Source: Duncaniella sp. (GTDB taxonomy: Bacteria > Bacteroidota > Bacteroidia > Bacteroidales > Muribaculaceae). Taken from it: a DNA stretch of 64,000 nt. Shown one piece after another: positions 40,466-50,792 of the stretch (its first letter is position 1; the number at the start of each line of letters is the position of its first letter). Location: positions 1-64,000 of the forward strand of contig JAIDCC010000053.1 of NCBI GenBank assembly GCA_029056055.1, given 5' to 3'. The position numbers and the translations under genes are program-made. Below the pieces are notes generated by a model. The model did no database searches, was not told the DNA's origin, and worked only from the letters and a program-made list of their open reading frames with translations.

Positions 40466-41662
40466 ATGGAAGAAACCGATTGTTGTCCGCGCTACGTGGA
40501 TCGCCGAGGCACATGCTGCCTCAAGTATGACGCACTGACCGAATTCTTCGGCCGCTCGGAACTGCTCCCCCTGTGGATTGCCGACATGGACTTCGCCGCT
40601 CCCGACGAAGTGACCGACGCCCTGCGCCGCCGCCTTGAACACCCCGTCTACGGATACTCCGCAGTACCCGAAAGCTATTGGCAGAGCATCATCGACTGGC
40701 TTGCCGAACGCCACGCCTGGCACGTCGAACGCCCCGAGCTCGCCCACGTCGGCGGTATCGTCCGCGGCATCGGACTCATCATCAACTTCTACACCCGCCC
40801 CGGCGACACCATCCTCATCCAGCCGCCGGTCTATCACCCCTTCCGCCGCCTCATCGAAGAAAACGGTCGTCGCTGCGTCACCAACAGCCTCGTCGTTCGC
40901 GACGGCCGCCTCGAAGCCGACCTCGACGACCTGCGCCACCTCTTCGCCACCGAGCATCCGAAGATGATGATTCTTTGCAACCCCCACAATCCCGGCGGCC
41001 GACAGTGGGACGAGCCCACCCTCCGCACCATCGCCTCGCTCGCTCGCGAGTATGGCGTAATCGTGGTCAGCGACGAAATCCATTCCGACCTCATGCTCGA
41101 CGGCAAGCGCCACATCCCCTACCTCTCCGTCGGCCCCGACGCCGAAGCCACCGGCATCGCCCTCGGCGCCCCCTCGAAGACATTCAACATCCCCGGCCTG
41201 GCAAGCTCATGGATTGTCATCAAAAATCCCGAGCTCCGCGACGGCTTCTACAAATGGATGGAGACAAACGAACTCTCCGCCCCCACCTTCACCGTCACCA
41301 TCGCCACCGAAGCCGCCTACCGCCACGGCGCCCCATGGCTCGACCGCACCCTCCGCTACATCGAGCAAAACATCGACGCCGTCTGCGCGTGGATTGAGAC
41401 AAACATCCCCGCCATCCGCGTCATGCGCCCCGACGCCTCTTTCCTCCTCTGGCTCGACTGCCACGGCCTCGGTCTCGACCACGACCGCCTCGTCCACCTC
41501 TTCGTGGGCGACGCCCACCTCGCCCTCAACGACGGCCGCATCTTCGGTCAGGAAGGCGACGGATGGATGCGACTCAACGTGGCCACCGACCGCGCCCTCC
41601 TCATCGAGGCGCTCGAACGCCTCAAACACGCTATCGACTCGCGATGCAACTGCAACGACTGA
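40466..41662 (+). CDS. PatB/MalY family PLP-dependent aminotransferase (C-S lyase)
   Basis: LWIADMDFAAPDEVTDAL, LCNPHNPGGRQWDEPTL, VSDEIHSDLMLDGKRHIPYLS, APSKTFNIPGLASSW. Confidence 0.93.
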   Translation: MEETDCCPRYVDRRGTCCLKYDALTEFFGRSELLPLWIADMDFAAPDEVTDALRRRLEHPVYGYSAVPESYWQSIIDWLAERHAWHVERPELAHVGGIVRGIGLIINFYTRPGDTILIQPPVYHPFRRLIEENGRRCVTNSLVVRDGRLEADLDDLRHLFATEHPKMMILCNPHNPGGRQWDEPTLRTIASLAREYGVIVVSDEIHSDLMLDGKRHIPYLSVGPDAEATGIALGAPSKTFNIPGLASSWIVIKNPELRDGFYKWMETNELSAPTFTVTIATEAAYRHGAPWLDRTLRYIEQNIDAVCAWIETNIPAIRVMRPDASFLLWLDCHGLGLDHDRLVHLFVGDAHLALNDGRIFGQEGDGWMRLNVATDRALLIEALERLKHAIDSRCNCND

Positions 41663-42756
41663 CCCTCACAAATTTTAAAAACATACCCGAGGCTCACCTC
41701 GAACTTTCCGGCAAGGTCAACTGCCTTGTCGGAAACAACGGCATGGGCAAGAGCAACCTCCTCGACGCCATCTACACCCTCAGCTTCTGCAAAAGCTTCA
41801 CCGGTGTGGCCGACAAGCTGCTCATCACCCGCGGCGAAACCTTCGCCATGCTCAAGGCCGACTACCTCCGCAAAGGCATCGACGAAAACCTCCTCCTCGC
41901 CCTCGGAGGCCGACGCAAGACCCTCAAGCGCGGCGGAAAGGAATACGGCCGGCTCTCGGCCCACATCGGTTCGTTCCCCCTCGTCATGATTGCGCCGCGC
42001 GACATCGACCTCATCCGCGAGAGCGGCGAGGAACGCCGCCGATGGATGGACATGGTCATCTCGCAGACGTCACCCCTCTACCTCGACGCCCTCATCCGCT
42101 ACAACTCCGCTCTCGAACAGCGCAACCGCATGCTCCGCGACGGCATAGTCGACGCCACGCTCTACGAAGTGGTCGAAGACATCATGGGCGCCTCGGCCGA
42201 CACAATCCAGACCGAACGCGCCGCCTGGACCCTCCGCCTCTCCTCGCTCTTCAGCCGCTACTACGAAGCCATCGCCGGACCCGGCGAGACGGTCAGCCTC
42301 ACGTTCCGCTCCCACCTCTCCGACGGCCAAAGCCTGCGCGCTCATCTCGACTCGGCCCGGCGCCACGACGAAATCGTCAAGCACACTTCCGTCGGCCCCC
42401 ACCGCGACGACATCGAAATGCTCATCGACGAAATGCCCGTGCGACGCACCGGCAGCGAAGGCCAGTGCAAGACCTTCACCATCGCCCTGCGTCTCGCGCA
42501 ATACGACTTCCTCAGCCGCGCCACAGGCATGAAACCCCTCCTCCTCCTCGACGACATTTTCGACAAACTCGACGCCCGCCGCGTTGAGCGCATCATGGAG
42601 CTGGTGGCCTCCGACGAGTTCGGTCAAATCTTCATCACCGACACCAACCGCAAACACCTCGACGAAATCATTGCCCGCACCGGTGGCGAAGACTTCTGCA
42701 TCTGGCGCGTCGACAGCGGGCGGTTCATCAAAGCCGACAAAGACCCCGAAGCATGA
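41644..42756 (+). CDS. recF: DNA replication/repair protein RecF
   Basis: MQLQRLTLTNFKNI, LVGNNGMGKSNLLDAIY, SVGPHRDDIEMLID, LLLLDDIFDKLDARRVERI. Confidence 0.95.
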   Translation: MQLQRLTLTNFKNIPEAHLELSGKVNCLVGNNGMGKSNLLDAIYTLSFCKSFTGVADKLLITRGETFAMLKADYLRKGIDENLLLALGGRRKTLKRGGKEYGRLSAHIGSFPLVMIAPRDIDLIRESGEERRRWMDMVISQTSPLYLDALIRYNSALEQRNRMLRDGIVDATLYEVVEDIMGASADTIQTERAAWTLRLSSLFSRYYEAIAGPGETVSLTFRSHLSDGQSLRAHLDSARRHDEIVKHTSVGPHRDDIEMLIDEMPVRRTGSEGQCKTFTIALRLAQYDFLSRATGMKPLLLLDDIFDKLDARRVERIMELVASDEFGQIFITDTNRKHLDEIIARTGGEDFCIWRVDSGRFIKADKDPEA

Positions 42757-43043
42757 AGCGCACCTACCCACGCCACATCGGCTCAATCATCGACGAAGTC
42801 ATGGAGCGATGCGGTCTCACCGACTCGCTCAACGACCAGCGCGCCTCGGCCATCTGGGCCGAGGTGGTAGGCCCCGGCATCAACCGCTACACCTCCCGGC
42901 GCTACGTCGACCGCGGCGTCATGCACGTCTACCTCACCTCTGCCCCGCTCAAAAACGAACTCCAGTTTGTCAAGGAGCGCCTCATCGAAGCCCTCAACAA
43001 GGCTCTCGGCGCCGAAATAGTAAAAGAACTCATAATCCATTGA
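42753..43043 (+). CDS. DUF721 domain-containing protein
   Basis: Small protein after recF; WAEVVGPGINRYTSRRYVDRGVMHVYLTSAPLKNELQF. Confidence 0.8.
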   Translation: MKRTYPRHIGSIIDEVMERCGLTDSLNDQRASAIWAEVVGPGINRYTSRRYVDRGVMHVYLTSAPLKNELQFVKERLIEALNKALGAEIVKELIIH

Positions 43044-43070
43044 ATCATTCTATATCCATCGAATCATTCT

Positions 43071-43520
43071 ATGTCACACATAGCCGACAATCTCGACCTC
43101 TCGATTTTCCGTCATCGCCTGCCCGTGCAAATCAGGTTTAACGACCTCGACATGCTCGGCCACGTCAACAACGCCGTCTACTTCTCGATGATGGACCTCG
43201 CCAAGACTCGCTATTTCGAGGAAGCTCTCGAAGCCCCCCTCAACTGGAAGAAAATCGGGGTGGCCATCGTCAACGTCAACTGCGATTTCGTGTCGCAGAC
43301 TTTCTTCGACGACAAGATTGAGGTGCTCACCGCCATCACCCACATCGGCGAGAAGAGCCTCCGCCTCGAGCAAGTGGTCATCGGTGTCGACGACCGCCGC
43401 GTGCGTTGCGTCTGCCACACCGTAATGGCCGCCTTCGACATGCACACCCTCAAGTCGGCTCTCATCCTCCCCGAGTGGCGCGAGGGTTTCGAGAATTTCG
43501 AGGGCAAGAGTCTGTCATGA
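43071..43520 (+). CDS. Acyl-CoA thioesterase (hotdog fold)
   Basis: VQIRFNDLDMLGHVNNAVYFSMMDLAKTRYFEE. Confidence 0.88.
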   Translation: MSHIADNLDLSIFRHRLPVQIRFNDLDMLGHVNNAVYFSMMDLAKTRYFEEALEAPLNWKKIGVAIVNVNCDFVSQTFFDDKIEVLTAITHIGEKSLRLEQVVIGVDDRRVRCVCHTVMAAFDMHTLKSALILPEWREGFENFEGKSLS

Positions 43521-44902
43521 CCGCTCCCGCCCGTCTCCCCGAAGGCTTCGTCGGGATGCTCGCCTCGCTCGGTCTCTCCGACGTGGCCGAAGCCATCGCC
43601 ACCACGGCCCCCGAAGTCTCCGTGAGGTTCAATCCCCGCAAGCCCGCCCCCGCCCTCTCCACGCCGGGCCATCCCGTGGCATGGTGGGCCGAGCGAGGCC
43701 TCACTCTTGACTCCCGTCCCCGCTTCACCCTCGACCCCGCTCTCCATCAGGGGCGCTACTACGTCCAGGAAGCCGGCTCGATGTTTGCCGCCCGCGTGGT
43801 GTCGTCGCTCGTCGGCCGCCTCGGCTCCGCCTCGCGCCTCTGTCTGCTCGACGCCTGCGCCGCCCCCGGAGGCAAGACCACCGCGGCCATCGACGCCCTC
43901 CCCGACGGGAGCATCGTCGTGGCAAACGAATTTGTGCCCCTCAGAGCCGCCGTGCTGCGCGAAAACCTCGTCAAGTGGGGTTATCCCTACACGATAGTCA
44001 CTCGCGGCGACACGGAGCCTTACAGCCGCCTGCGCGACACTTTCGACATCATCCTTGCCGACGTCCCCTGCTCGGGCGAGGGAATGATGCGCAAGGATGC
44101 CGACGCCGTGGCTCAATGGAGCGAGTCGCTCGTGGCCGAATGTGCCTCGCTGCAACGCTCCATCCTCTCCAATCTCTGGCCCTCGCTCCGTCCCGGCGGC
44201 TTCCTCGTCTATTCCACCTGCACCCTCAACCGCACCGAAAACGAAGAGCAGCTGCTCGCCTTCATGGCCGAAACGGGCGCCGAGAGTGTGGCCCTCGACG
44301 TCAACCCCTCGTGGGGCGTCACCCCCGCCCTCGACGCCCCCGGTCTGCACGCCTGCCGCTTCCTCCCGGGTCGCACCCCCACCGAGGGTCTCTTCGTCAG
44401 CGTCCTGCGCAAGCCCGGTGCCGAGGCCGGCACTCCGCCCGTCGAAAGTGCCAAGGGGCGCCGCGCTGAGAAACGTCCCGCCGAAGCCTCCGCGGTCGAG
44501 CCGTGGATTGCCGCTCCCGAAGAGATGGTGATACGCAAAATCGACGACCGTCTCTCGGCCCTCCCCGCTTCGATGACGCGCCTCCTCGCGCGCATCGAGC
44601 GCCTCACCGACGTAATCTGTGCCGGCGTGCAGCTCGCCACCGTCAAAGGCCGCGACCTCATCCCCGCCCATCCCCTCGCCATGTCGACCCTGCTCCGTCC
44701 CGACGCCTTCCCCCGAGTCGAACTGAGCCGTGACGAAGCCCTCGACTACCTGCGCGGTAACGCCCTCACGCTTCCCGCCTCCACCCCCCGCGGCTACGTG
44801 CTCCCCACCTTCGACGGCTTCCCCCTCGGGTTCGCAAAACACCTCGGCAACCGTTCAAACAATCTCTATCCATCACCCTGGAGGGTGAAAATCACATCCT
44901 GA
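43517..44902 (+). CDS. RsmB/RsmF-like rRNA cytosine-C5 methyltransferase
   Basis: [51 protein letters not shown] overlap with upstream gene. Confidence 0.92.
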   Translation: MTAPARLPEGFVGMLASLGLSDVAEAIATTAPEVSVRFNPRKPAPALSTPGHPVAWWAERGLTLDSRPRFTLDPALHQGRYYVQEAGSMFAARVVSSLVGRLGSASRLCLLDACAAPGGKTTAAIDALPDGSIVVANEFVPLRAAVLRENLVKWGYPYTIVTRGDTEPYSRLRDTFDIILADVPCSGEGMMRKDADAVAQWSESLVAECASLQRSILSNLWPSLRPGGFLVYSTCTLNRTENEEQLLAFMAETGAESVALDVNPSWGVTPALDAPGLHACRFLPGRTPTEGLFVSVLRKPGAEAGTPPVESAKGRRAEKRPAEASAVEPWIAAPEEMVIRKIDDRLSALPASMTRLLARIERLTDVICAGVQLATVKGRDLIPAHPLAMSTLLRPDAFPRVELSRDEALDYLRGNALTLPASTPRGYVLPTFDGFPLGFAKHLGNRSNNLYPSPWRVKITS

Positions 44903-44904
44903 CC

Positions 44905-45585
44905 ATGCGCATCGACATTATCACCGTCCTTCCCGAAATGCTTGAGTCGCCCCTCGGCTGCTCCATCCTTAAGCGTGCCCAGACCAAGGGCCTCGCCGAA
45001 ATCCACGTCCACAACCTCCGCGACTACTCCACAAACAAGCACCGCAAGGTCGACGACTACCCCTTCGGGGGAGAAGCCGGCATGGTGATGACCATCGAGC
45101 CGGTTGACCGCGCCATCTCAGCCCTCAAGGCCGAGCGTGACTACGACGACGTTATCTTCACCTCGCCCGACGGTGAAACTTTCTCGCAGCCCATGGCCAA
45201 TCAGCTCTCGCTCGCCAAAAACCTCATCATCCTCTGCGGCCACTACAAGGGCATCGACTATCGCATACGCGAACACTTCATCACCCGCGAAATCTCCGTA
45301 GGCGACTACGTCCTCACCGGTGGCGAAATCCCCGCCATCATGATAGCCGACGCCGTAATCCGTCTAATCCCCGGCGTACTCGGTGACGAGCAGAGCGCGC
45401 TCTCCGACTCATTCCAGGACAACCTCCTCGCGCCCCCCGTATACACCCGCCCCGCCGAATACAAAGGTTGGCGCGTCCCCGACGTCCTCCTCTCAGGCCA
45501 CGACGCACGCATCGCCGAATGGCGCTACGACCAGGCCCTCGAGCGCACCCGCCGCCTCCGCCCCGACCTCCTCGACGAAAAGTAA
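44905..45585 (+). CDS. trmD: tRNA (guanosine(37)-N1)-methyltransferase
   Basis: [59 protein letters not shown]-like. Confidence 0.96.
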   Translation: MRIDIITVLPEMLESPLGCSILKRAQTKGLAEIHVHNLRDYSTNKHRKVDDYPFGGEAGMVMTIEPVDRAISALKAERDYDDVIFTSPDGETFSQPMANQLSLAKNLIILCGHYKGIDYRIREHFITREISVGDYVLTGGEIPAIMIADAVIRLIPGVLGDEQSALSDSFQDNLLAPPVYTRPAEYKGWRVPDVLLSGHDARIAEWRYDQALERTRRLRPDLLDEK

Positions 45586-45640
45586 CACCCGGCCACTACC
45601 TCCCGAGGGAAGGTATCGCAATCGTCTGATTAACAGGTAG

Positions 45641-45660
45641 GGACGCGCCATGGCGCGTCC
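45641..45660. repeat. REP-1 palindrome
   Basis: GGACGCGCCATGGCGCGTCC; identical at 17447-17466, 45943-45962, 55414-55433. Confidence 0.85.
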
Positions 45661-45766
45661 GCGCAGACCCACGACGACGAATTACCCCCTCTCGCCGCGC
45701 CAACGTCTCTGCGTACGCGCCATTCAATACGTCAGAATATGAAAACGGGCAAAAAAAAACGCCTCC

Positions 45767-45985
45767 ATGTACGGACGTGCCTTCGGCACGTTGCTCATGC
45801 CCAGCGAGTTAGGTAATCTTTCCCCGATGTGATTTGTAGTCGCGGTACCCCTCCTACGTGCCAAAGGCACGTCCGTACATTGAGGCGTAAACGATTGATA
45901 CACAGATGGGATTGGGTGAAATTCGCCATCGTGGGCCTGCGTGGACGCGCCATGGCGCGTCCCTACCTGTAAATCAAACGATTAC
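45767..45985. repeat. Composite REP module 1 (REP-2 / inverted REP-2 / REP-1)
   Basis: ACGTGCCTTCGGCACGT (45775), ACGTGCCAAAGGCACGT (45856), GGACGCGCCATGGCGCGTCC (45943). Confidence 0.8.
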
Positions 45986-45991
45986 AGCGCG

Positions 45992-46069
45992 ACACATCCC
46001 TGAAGGGGATGAATTTTGTCGGCGACAATGGGTCTGCCGTAGCAAAATTCATTCCCTTCAGGGATGTGT
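45992..46069. repeat. Long stem-loop downstream of trmD/manA
   Basis: ACACATCCCTGAAGGGGATGAATTTTG / CAAAATTCATTCCCTTCAGGGATGTGT, 27-bp arms with one mismatch, 24-nt loop. Confidence 0.85.
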
Positions 46070-46105
46070 AATTCAGAGTCTCCGCGAAAAGTCAGCGAAA
46101 CCTTT

Positions 46106-47077
46106 TTACGCCTGGGCAGAAAGGAGAATGGCGCGCTCCTCATTGGTCACGGCCTGCAAACCTTTCACCACCGCCGGGTAGAGGAGCGTGTCGCCGCGGC
46201 GCATGACGTAGGTCGTACCGTCCGGATGGAGGATGGTAGCCTCGCCACCGAGACACATCAGAATCGTAAACGACTCGCGCGTGTAAGGTATCGCGGCGGT
46301 CTCGCCCGACGACACCTCCGTGCGAAATACGTCGAAGTAGTCACACTCCACGAGCGCGCCTTCCGCCTTGGGCGAAGTGCGGTAGTCGGGCAGCACGGTG
46401 TAGTCTATCGCATCGCGAGCCTGCTCCGTGTGGAGTTCGCGCGGAGTGCCCTGCGCATCGCGGCGGTCGTAGTCGTAGATGCGGTAGGTGATGTCAGACG
46501 TCTGTTGTATTTCGGCCAGCAGATTGCCCGCGCCAATGGCGTGGATACGTCCCGCGGGCAGGAAGTAGGTCTGTCCGGGAGCCGAATCGTAGGCTGCGAT
46601 AGCCTCCATGATGGTATTGTCGGCCACGCGACGCTCATAGTTGTCGGGAGAGAGCGCCTCGGCCAGTCCGGCGTAAATCTTGGCTCCGGGAGCGGTGTCG
46701 ATGATGTGCCACATCTCCGTCTTCCCCTTGCAGCCGTGGCGTGCCTCGGCGAGGGCATCGTCGGGATGCACCTGCACCGACAGGTCGGCCTGTGCGTCGA
46801 TGATTTTCACCAACAGAGGGAACAGATTGCCATACTTTTCATACACGGGTCCCCCCACCAGCTCAGCACCAAACTTCTCGACGAGTTCGGTCAGCGTCAG
46901 ACCCTCGTAGCGTCCGCGGTCGACCACCGAATTGGCACCCGGCACAGCCGAAATTTCCCAACTCTCGCCTATGGAAGTCTGCGTGGTCTCGATGTTCTTG
47001 AACGTAGCGATTTTATCGCCTCCCCAGATGACCGACTTCAGAATCGGCGCAAAGTGGATAGGAGCTGTTTCTATCAT
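46106..47077 (-). CDS. manA: Mannose-6-phosphate isomerase, class I
   Basis: KSVIWGGDKIATFK, LLVKIIDAQADLSVQVHPDDALA, KTEMWHIIDTAPGAKIYAG; start at MIETAPIHF. Confidence 0.93.
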   Translation of the reverse strand: MIETAPIHFAPILKSVIWGGDKIATFKNIETTQTSIGESWEISAVPGANSVVDRGRYEGLTLTELVEKFGAELVGGPVYEKYGNLFPLLVKIIDAQADLSVQVHPDDALAEARHGCKGKTEMWHIIDTAPGAKIYAGLAEALSPDNYERRVADNTIMEAIAAYDSAPGQTYFLPAGRIHAIGAGNLLAEIQQTSDITYRIYDYDRRDAQGTPRELHTEQARDAIDYTVLPDYRTSPKAEGALVECDYFDVFRTEVSSGETAAIPYTRESFTILMCLGGEATILHPDGTTYVMRRGDTLLYPAVVKGLQAVTNEERAILLSAQA

Positions 47078-47132
47078 TGCGTTTAATTGATTAGGGTTCG
47101 CACTAAGTAAGGAGGTAGGGAGGCGGGAGTGT

Positions 47133-47660
47133 TTAAAGCATACGCAGAGCCTGAAGCTGCTCAAGCACGTCGAGACGCGACATCGAGCGTCGGGCTGCCA
47201 GAGCGGTGGCGAAATCGTGTGCCACACTCTGCACCCCGCGGTGAGAGAACACGCGGTTCATGTAGCGCACGGCCTTTTCGAATATCGAATCGATTTCGTC
47301 TTCGTCGAGCTGACACGACTCCGCGCCCTCCTCATGGGCCAGACTGCGGAGCGCCTCGCGCACGTCGGCCGGAAGCGCCGCATGGCGCCCCACGAGGTGG
47401 CGGCACATTACGTTGCCCACGAGCATCCCAACGGCGATGTTATAGTTTTTCACCATCTGGTTCCACGCCGCACGGGCCGACATCACCGGACTCCCGGCAA
47501 AATAGAAATCGGGGGTCATGGTAATCATCTCACGCCCCGCAGGAGCATCGAGATTTATTTCGGCGAGCAAATCGTCGCCGTCGTATATCACCAGCCCTAT
47601 GGCCATGCCTGCGGTGCCATAGCTGCGGTCGGTGTCATCTTTATATCTAAGTTGTTCCAT
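47133..47660 (-). CDS. Conserved-type hypothetical protein
   Basis: Intact 175-aa ORF MEQLRYKDDTDRSYGTAGMAIGLVIYDGDDLLAEINLDAP between annotated genes; no recognised domain. Confidence 0.6.
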   Translation of the reverse strand: MEQLRYKDDTDRSYGTAGMAIGLVIYDGDDLLAEINLDAPAGREMITMTPDFYFAGSPVMSARAAWNQMVKNYNIAVGMLVGNVMCRHLVGRHAALPADVREALRSLAHEEGAESCQLDEDEIDSIFEKAVRYMNRVFSHRGVQSVAHDFATALAARRSMSRLDVLEQLQALRML

Positions 47661-47780
47661 ACAAAGGGTAAACAGATGAGTCGTTTTAAAAGTTGAAGCG
47701 GTTTCCGCTTTTTAACGTCGCGGCTTCGCCAAGTCCTGCTTCAGTGCAAAATTACAAAATTCGGAGTGAATATGCAAAGA

Positions 47781-47816
47781 AATCCCCCCGCCGGATTTGG
47801 TTCCGGCGGGGGGATT
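47781..47816 (-). terminator. Terminator hairpin downstream of the 47846-50689 gene
   Basis: AATCCCCCCGCCGGA / TCCGGCGGGGGGATT arms. Confidence 0.75.
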
Positions 47817-47845
47817 GTAGGATAGTTGAGAATTTCTATCGAAGA

Positions 47846-50689
47846 TTACTTGACAATCTTCACAAATTCAGTAGCGTTGGCGATGACGTAGACACCTGCG
47901 CCGAGCGATTCAATCGAGCCTTCGCCTGCGGGGAATTCCTTGACGAGCTGACCCGAGATGGTGTAGACACGCACGGGGCTGTCGGAGGTCACGGTGTAGG
48001 TGGCGGCGTCGTAGTTGAGACCCTTGCCTGCCTCGATGCCGTTCAGACCGCTCTCGCCGCGCTTCAGGAAGATGGCGCCGATTGAGATGATGTAGTTGTC
48101 GCGCACATCGGCGGGGTTGACGATGTAGTGGTTGGGGATGAGCACCTCGGGCTTGTTATACAGACAGAAGCTGTAGCAGTAGTATTCGTCGGCGGGGAAG
48201 TCGTCGATGTTCTGGAAGAAGAGCAGGTCGACGCCTTCGCCTTCGTAGGCAAACACGTTCTGCGTGCCGGTGAGAGTGCCGTTGTCAATCTGCACCAGAC
48301 CGTAGAGACGCTTCTCGAGGGCGTCTTCAACGTCTTCGTAGATTGTGTTGCCCTCTACCATGTAGGCGGGGTTGTCATTGTCGAGCACGAAATAGCCCTT
48401 GAGGTAGACAAACGCAGCACCTTCGGGGATGGTGAAGAGATACTTGCCGTCTTCCACACCGTCATACTGGAGATTGTCTTTCAGCTCGCCGTCGAGCGTG
48501 CGCCAGTCATATTCGAAGTGGTCAAACTTGAAGCCCTTCTGGGGAACGGGGATTGCATAGAAGGTCGAGCCGGCCTTGAGGTCTGCGCTGCGCTGGCCGA
48601 TTTCGTTGATGTAGACCGTACCGATGGTGGCGCCGGTGCCGATGGTGGTTTCGATAGCCTCGTTGCCGCTGACGCTGACGAGCACTTCGTGGGGCACGGT
48701 GGTCACGTCAATCACGGTGCGGCCATCAATCTTGACCCAGTCGAGGGTGGTGGCGCCTTCGGGGATTTCGAGTGCCTGGCCGTTGACGGTCACGGTGCCG
48801 AAGTCTACCTTGTTGCCCCAGGTGTAGATTTCCACCTGGTCGCCTACGTTGACTTCGATGGTGCGTCCATTCTGGAGCGAGGGCACGTCGGTGCGGCGGG
48901 TGCCATCCTCGTAGAAGAGGATAGCGCTGACGTATGAATCGGCGCGGAAGCCTACGAATGCCTTGCCTTCGGGCTGCTGCTTGAAGGTGACGCTAATCAT
49001 GCTCGAAGTCTCGGTGAACCATACGGTCCAGACGTCGGTGTCCTCATTCATCGAGTAGGTGTTGCCCTGCGCGTCGGTGAGGCTTTCAATCATGTAGCCG
49101 AGAGCGGGAGCGATGGTGATGTATGAGCCTTGGGTGGCGGTCAGAATCTGCGAGAGGTCTGCCACGTCGCCGTTTTCCTTGCGCACGACGAGGTTGTCAA
49201 GGTCGCCGCCGATGGTGGTGATGGTCACGGGGAATGCTTCGGGGAGCTTGCGGCTGGTGATGTCGAGGGTCATACCGGTGAGGAGCTCTACGATGTAGTA
49301 GCCGCTGATTTCCTCTACGGCCTTGCCGTCGAGGGTCACAGAGAGAATTTCAAAGCCTTCCTTGGCTTCGATGCGGAGGGGGTTGGCCACTGCTGACAGA
49401 CGGTTTTCGCCGTTGGTCAGCTCGAGAGCTTCGCCGTTGCCGTTCTGGGTGAGGATAGAGACGGCTGCGGTGTTGTCGACGTTGACTGCGATGTCGGTCA
49501 TTGCCTTACCCGAGAGGGTGATTGTGCCGCCCTTGGTCACCATGTAGGTCTGCACGGGGCCGTTGTTCTTGATGGGGTTGCAGTTGTAGGCGGTCACCCA
49601 GCTCAGCTCATATCCGCGGCCGAGGCTGACGTTGATGATGTCGCCGGCGTGTACGTAGGCGGTAGCGTTGCCATCTTCATTGGGGGTGAGGGCGATGGGG
49701 CCGTTTGCGCCGGTCACTACGAAGAGCGCCGGGTCGAGTTTGTCGTAGCTGTCGTCGAGACCCATGAACAGGAGTTCAACCTCGGGGCCTACGGCGTCTA
49801 CCACGAAGGTATCGCCTTCCGTGAGGTTCGAGCGCCAGCCGCCGTAGCTTTCGCTGTCAATTACATTGATTACGGTCTCTGTGCCGTCGGCCTGAACGCG
49901 CTTCACGCCATTGATTTTGCCGCCTTCAACGGGCCAGAAGGCCACAACGCCGGTGCCGAGGGGTGCGGTGCCGGTGAAGGGGTTCTTGTAGCCTTCGAGC
50001 ACTACGTTGCCGAGTTCTTCGTTTTCAGCGGTGAATGCGCCAATCAAGACGTTGTCTTTCACGTTGATGTCGACGTTGAAGTCGATACCGAGCTGTTTGG
50101 TGGTCAGCGAAATGTAGCAGTTGCCCTCAGGGATGAAGCTGATGGTGCCGTCGCTGTTCTGAGTGAACTCCTTGGTGAAGTACTGGTTTGCCTCAGAAAT
50201 CACCCAGCCTTCCTTGGGGGCGATGGTCGAGGGTTCGCCGGTCACGACGTCATAGTTGCCCGACGAGATTTCTTTCGTTTCGCCGCCGGTGGTCAGAAGG
50301 GCGGTGCCGTCGTTGTTGATGTAGAAGTATGTCGAGATGGTGGTCGGGCCCCCTTCGCCTTCCTTAGCGATGGTGACGGTCATACCCTCGACGATGCTGA
50401 TTGTATAGAAACCACCCATCGACTGCGAGTAGTTTACTGTGGTCTTGTCGCAGGTCACTTCGAGTTGAGCGCCGTTCTGAGGAATGACGAATACCTGTGC
50501 GCCGTTGGCGCCGCTCACCTGGTTGCTGCCGGCCTGAAGGGTTACGGCGGGGTCAAAGGGGCTGTAGCCGATAGCCACATTCGCCGCCGACGGGTCTGCA
50601 ATGTCAATCGTAAAGTTCAGGTCCTGTGCTTTTGACGCGAACGTTCCGATTATCATTGCAAAGAGAAGCATAAGTAGATTTCTCTTCAT
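47846..50689 (-). CDS. Large secreted protein with T9SS-like C-terminal domain
   Basis: Signal MKRNLLMLLFAMIIGTFASKA; C-terminus VRVYTISGQLVKEFPAGEGSIESLGAGVYVIANATEFVKIVK. Confidence 0.75.
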   Translation of the reverse strand: MKRNLLMLLFAMIIGTFASKAQDLNFTIDIADPSAANVAIGYSPFDPAVTLQAGSNQVSGANGAQVFVIPQNGAQLEVTCDKTTVNYSQSMGGFYTISIVEGMTVTIAKEGEGGPTTISTYFYINNDGTALLTTGGETKEISSGNYDVVTGEPSTIAPKEGWVISEANQYFTKEFTQNSDGTISFIPEGNCYISLTTKQLGIDFNVDINVKDNVLIGAFTAENEELGNVVLEGYKNPFTGTAPLGTGVVAFWPVEGGKINGVKRVQADGTETVINVIDSESYGGWRSNLTEGDTFVVDAVGPEVELLFMGLDDSYDKLDPALFVVTGANGPIALTPNEDGNATAYVHAGDIINVSLGRGYELSWVTAYNCNPIKNNGPVQTYMVTKGGTITLSGKAMTDIAVNVDNTAAVSILTQNGNGEALELTNGENRLSAVANPLRIEAKEGFEILSVTLDGKAVEEISGYYIVELLTGMTLDITSRKLPEAFPVTITTIGGDLDNLVVRKENGDVADLSQILTATQGSYITIAPALGYMIESLTDAQGNTYSMNEDTDVWTVWFTETSSMISVTFKQQPEGKAFVGFRADSYVSAILFYEDGTRRTDVPSLQNGRTIEVNVGDQVEIYTWGNKVDFGTVTVNGQALEIPEGATTLDWVKIDGRTVIDVTTVPHEVLVSVSGNEAIETTIGTGATIGTVYINEIGQRSADLKAGSTFYAIPVPQKGFKFDHFEYDWRTLDGELKDNLQYDGVEDGKYLFTIPEGAAFVYLKGYFVLDNDNPAYMVEGNTIYEDVEDALEKRLYGLVQIDNGTLTGTQNVFAYEGEGVDLLFFQNIDDFPADEYYCYSFCLYNKPEVLIPNHYIVNPADVRDNYIISIGAIFLKRGESGLNGIEAGKGLNYDAATYTVTSDSPVRVYTISGQLVKEFPAGEGSIESLGAGVYVIANATEFVKIVK

Positions 50690-50792
50690 AATGATTGATT
50701 TATAGATGGTTAAAAATTAATATGCTATGAATAGGGGCGAGGCTATGGCCCGTTGCGGCCGCAGCCTCACCTTTGTCTCATGCCGTCGGGGC

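Noticed and set aside
47103-47112. CTAAGTAAGG upstream of manA
   Set aside because: Single short match without a partner; likely chance.
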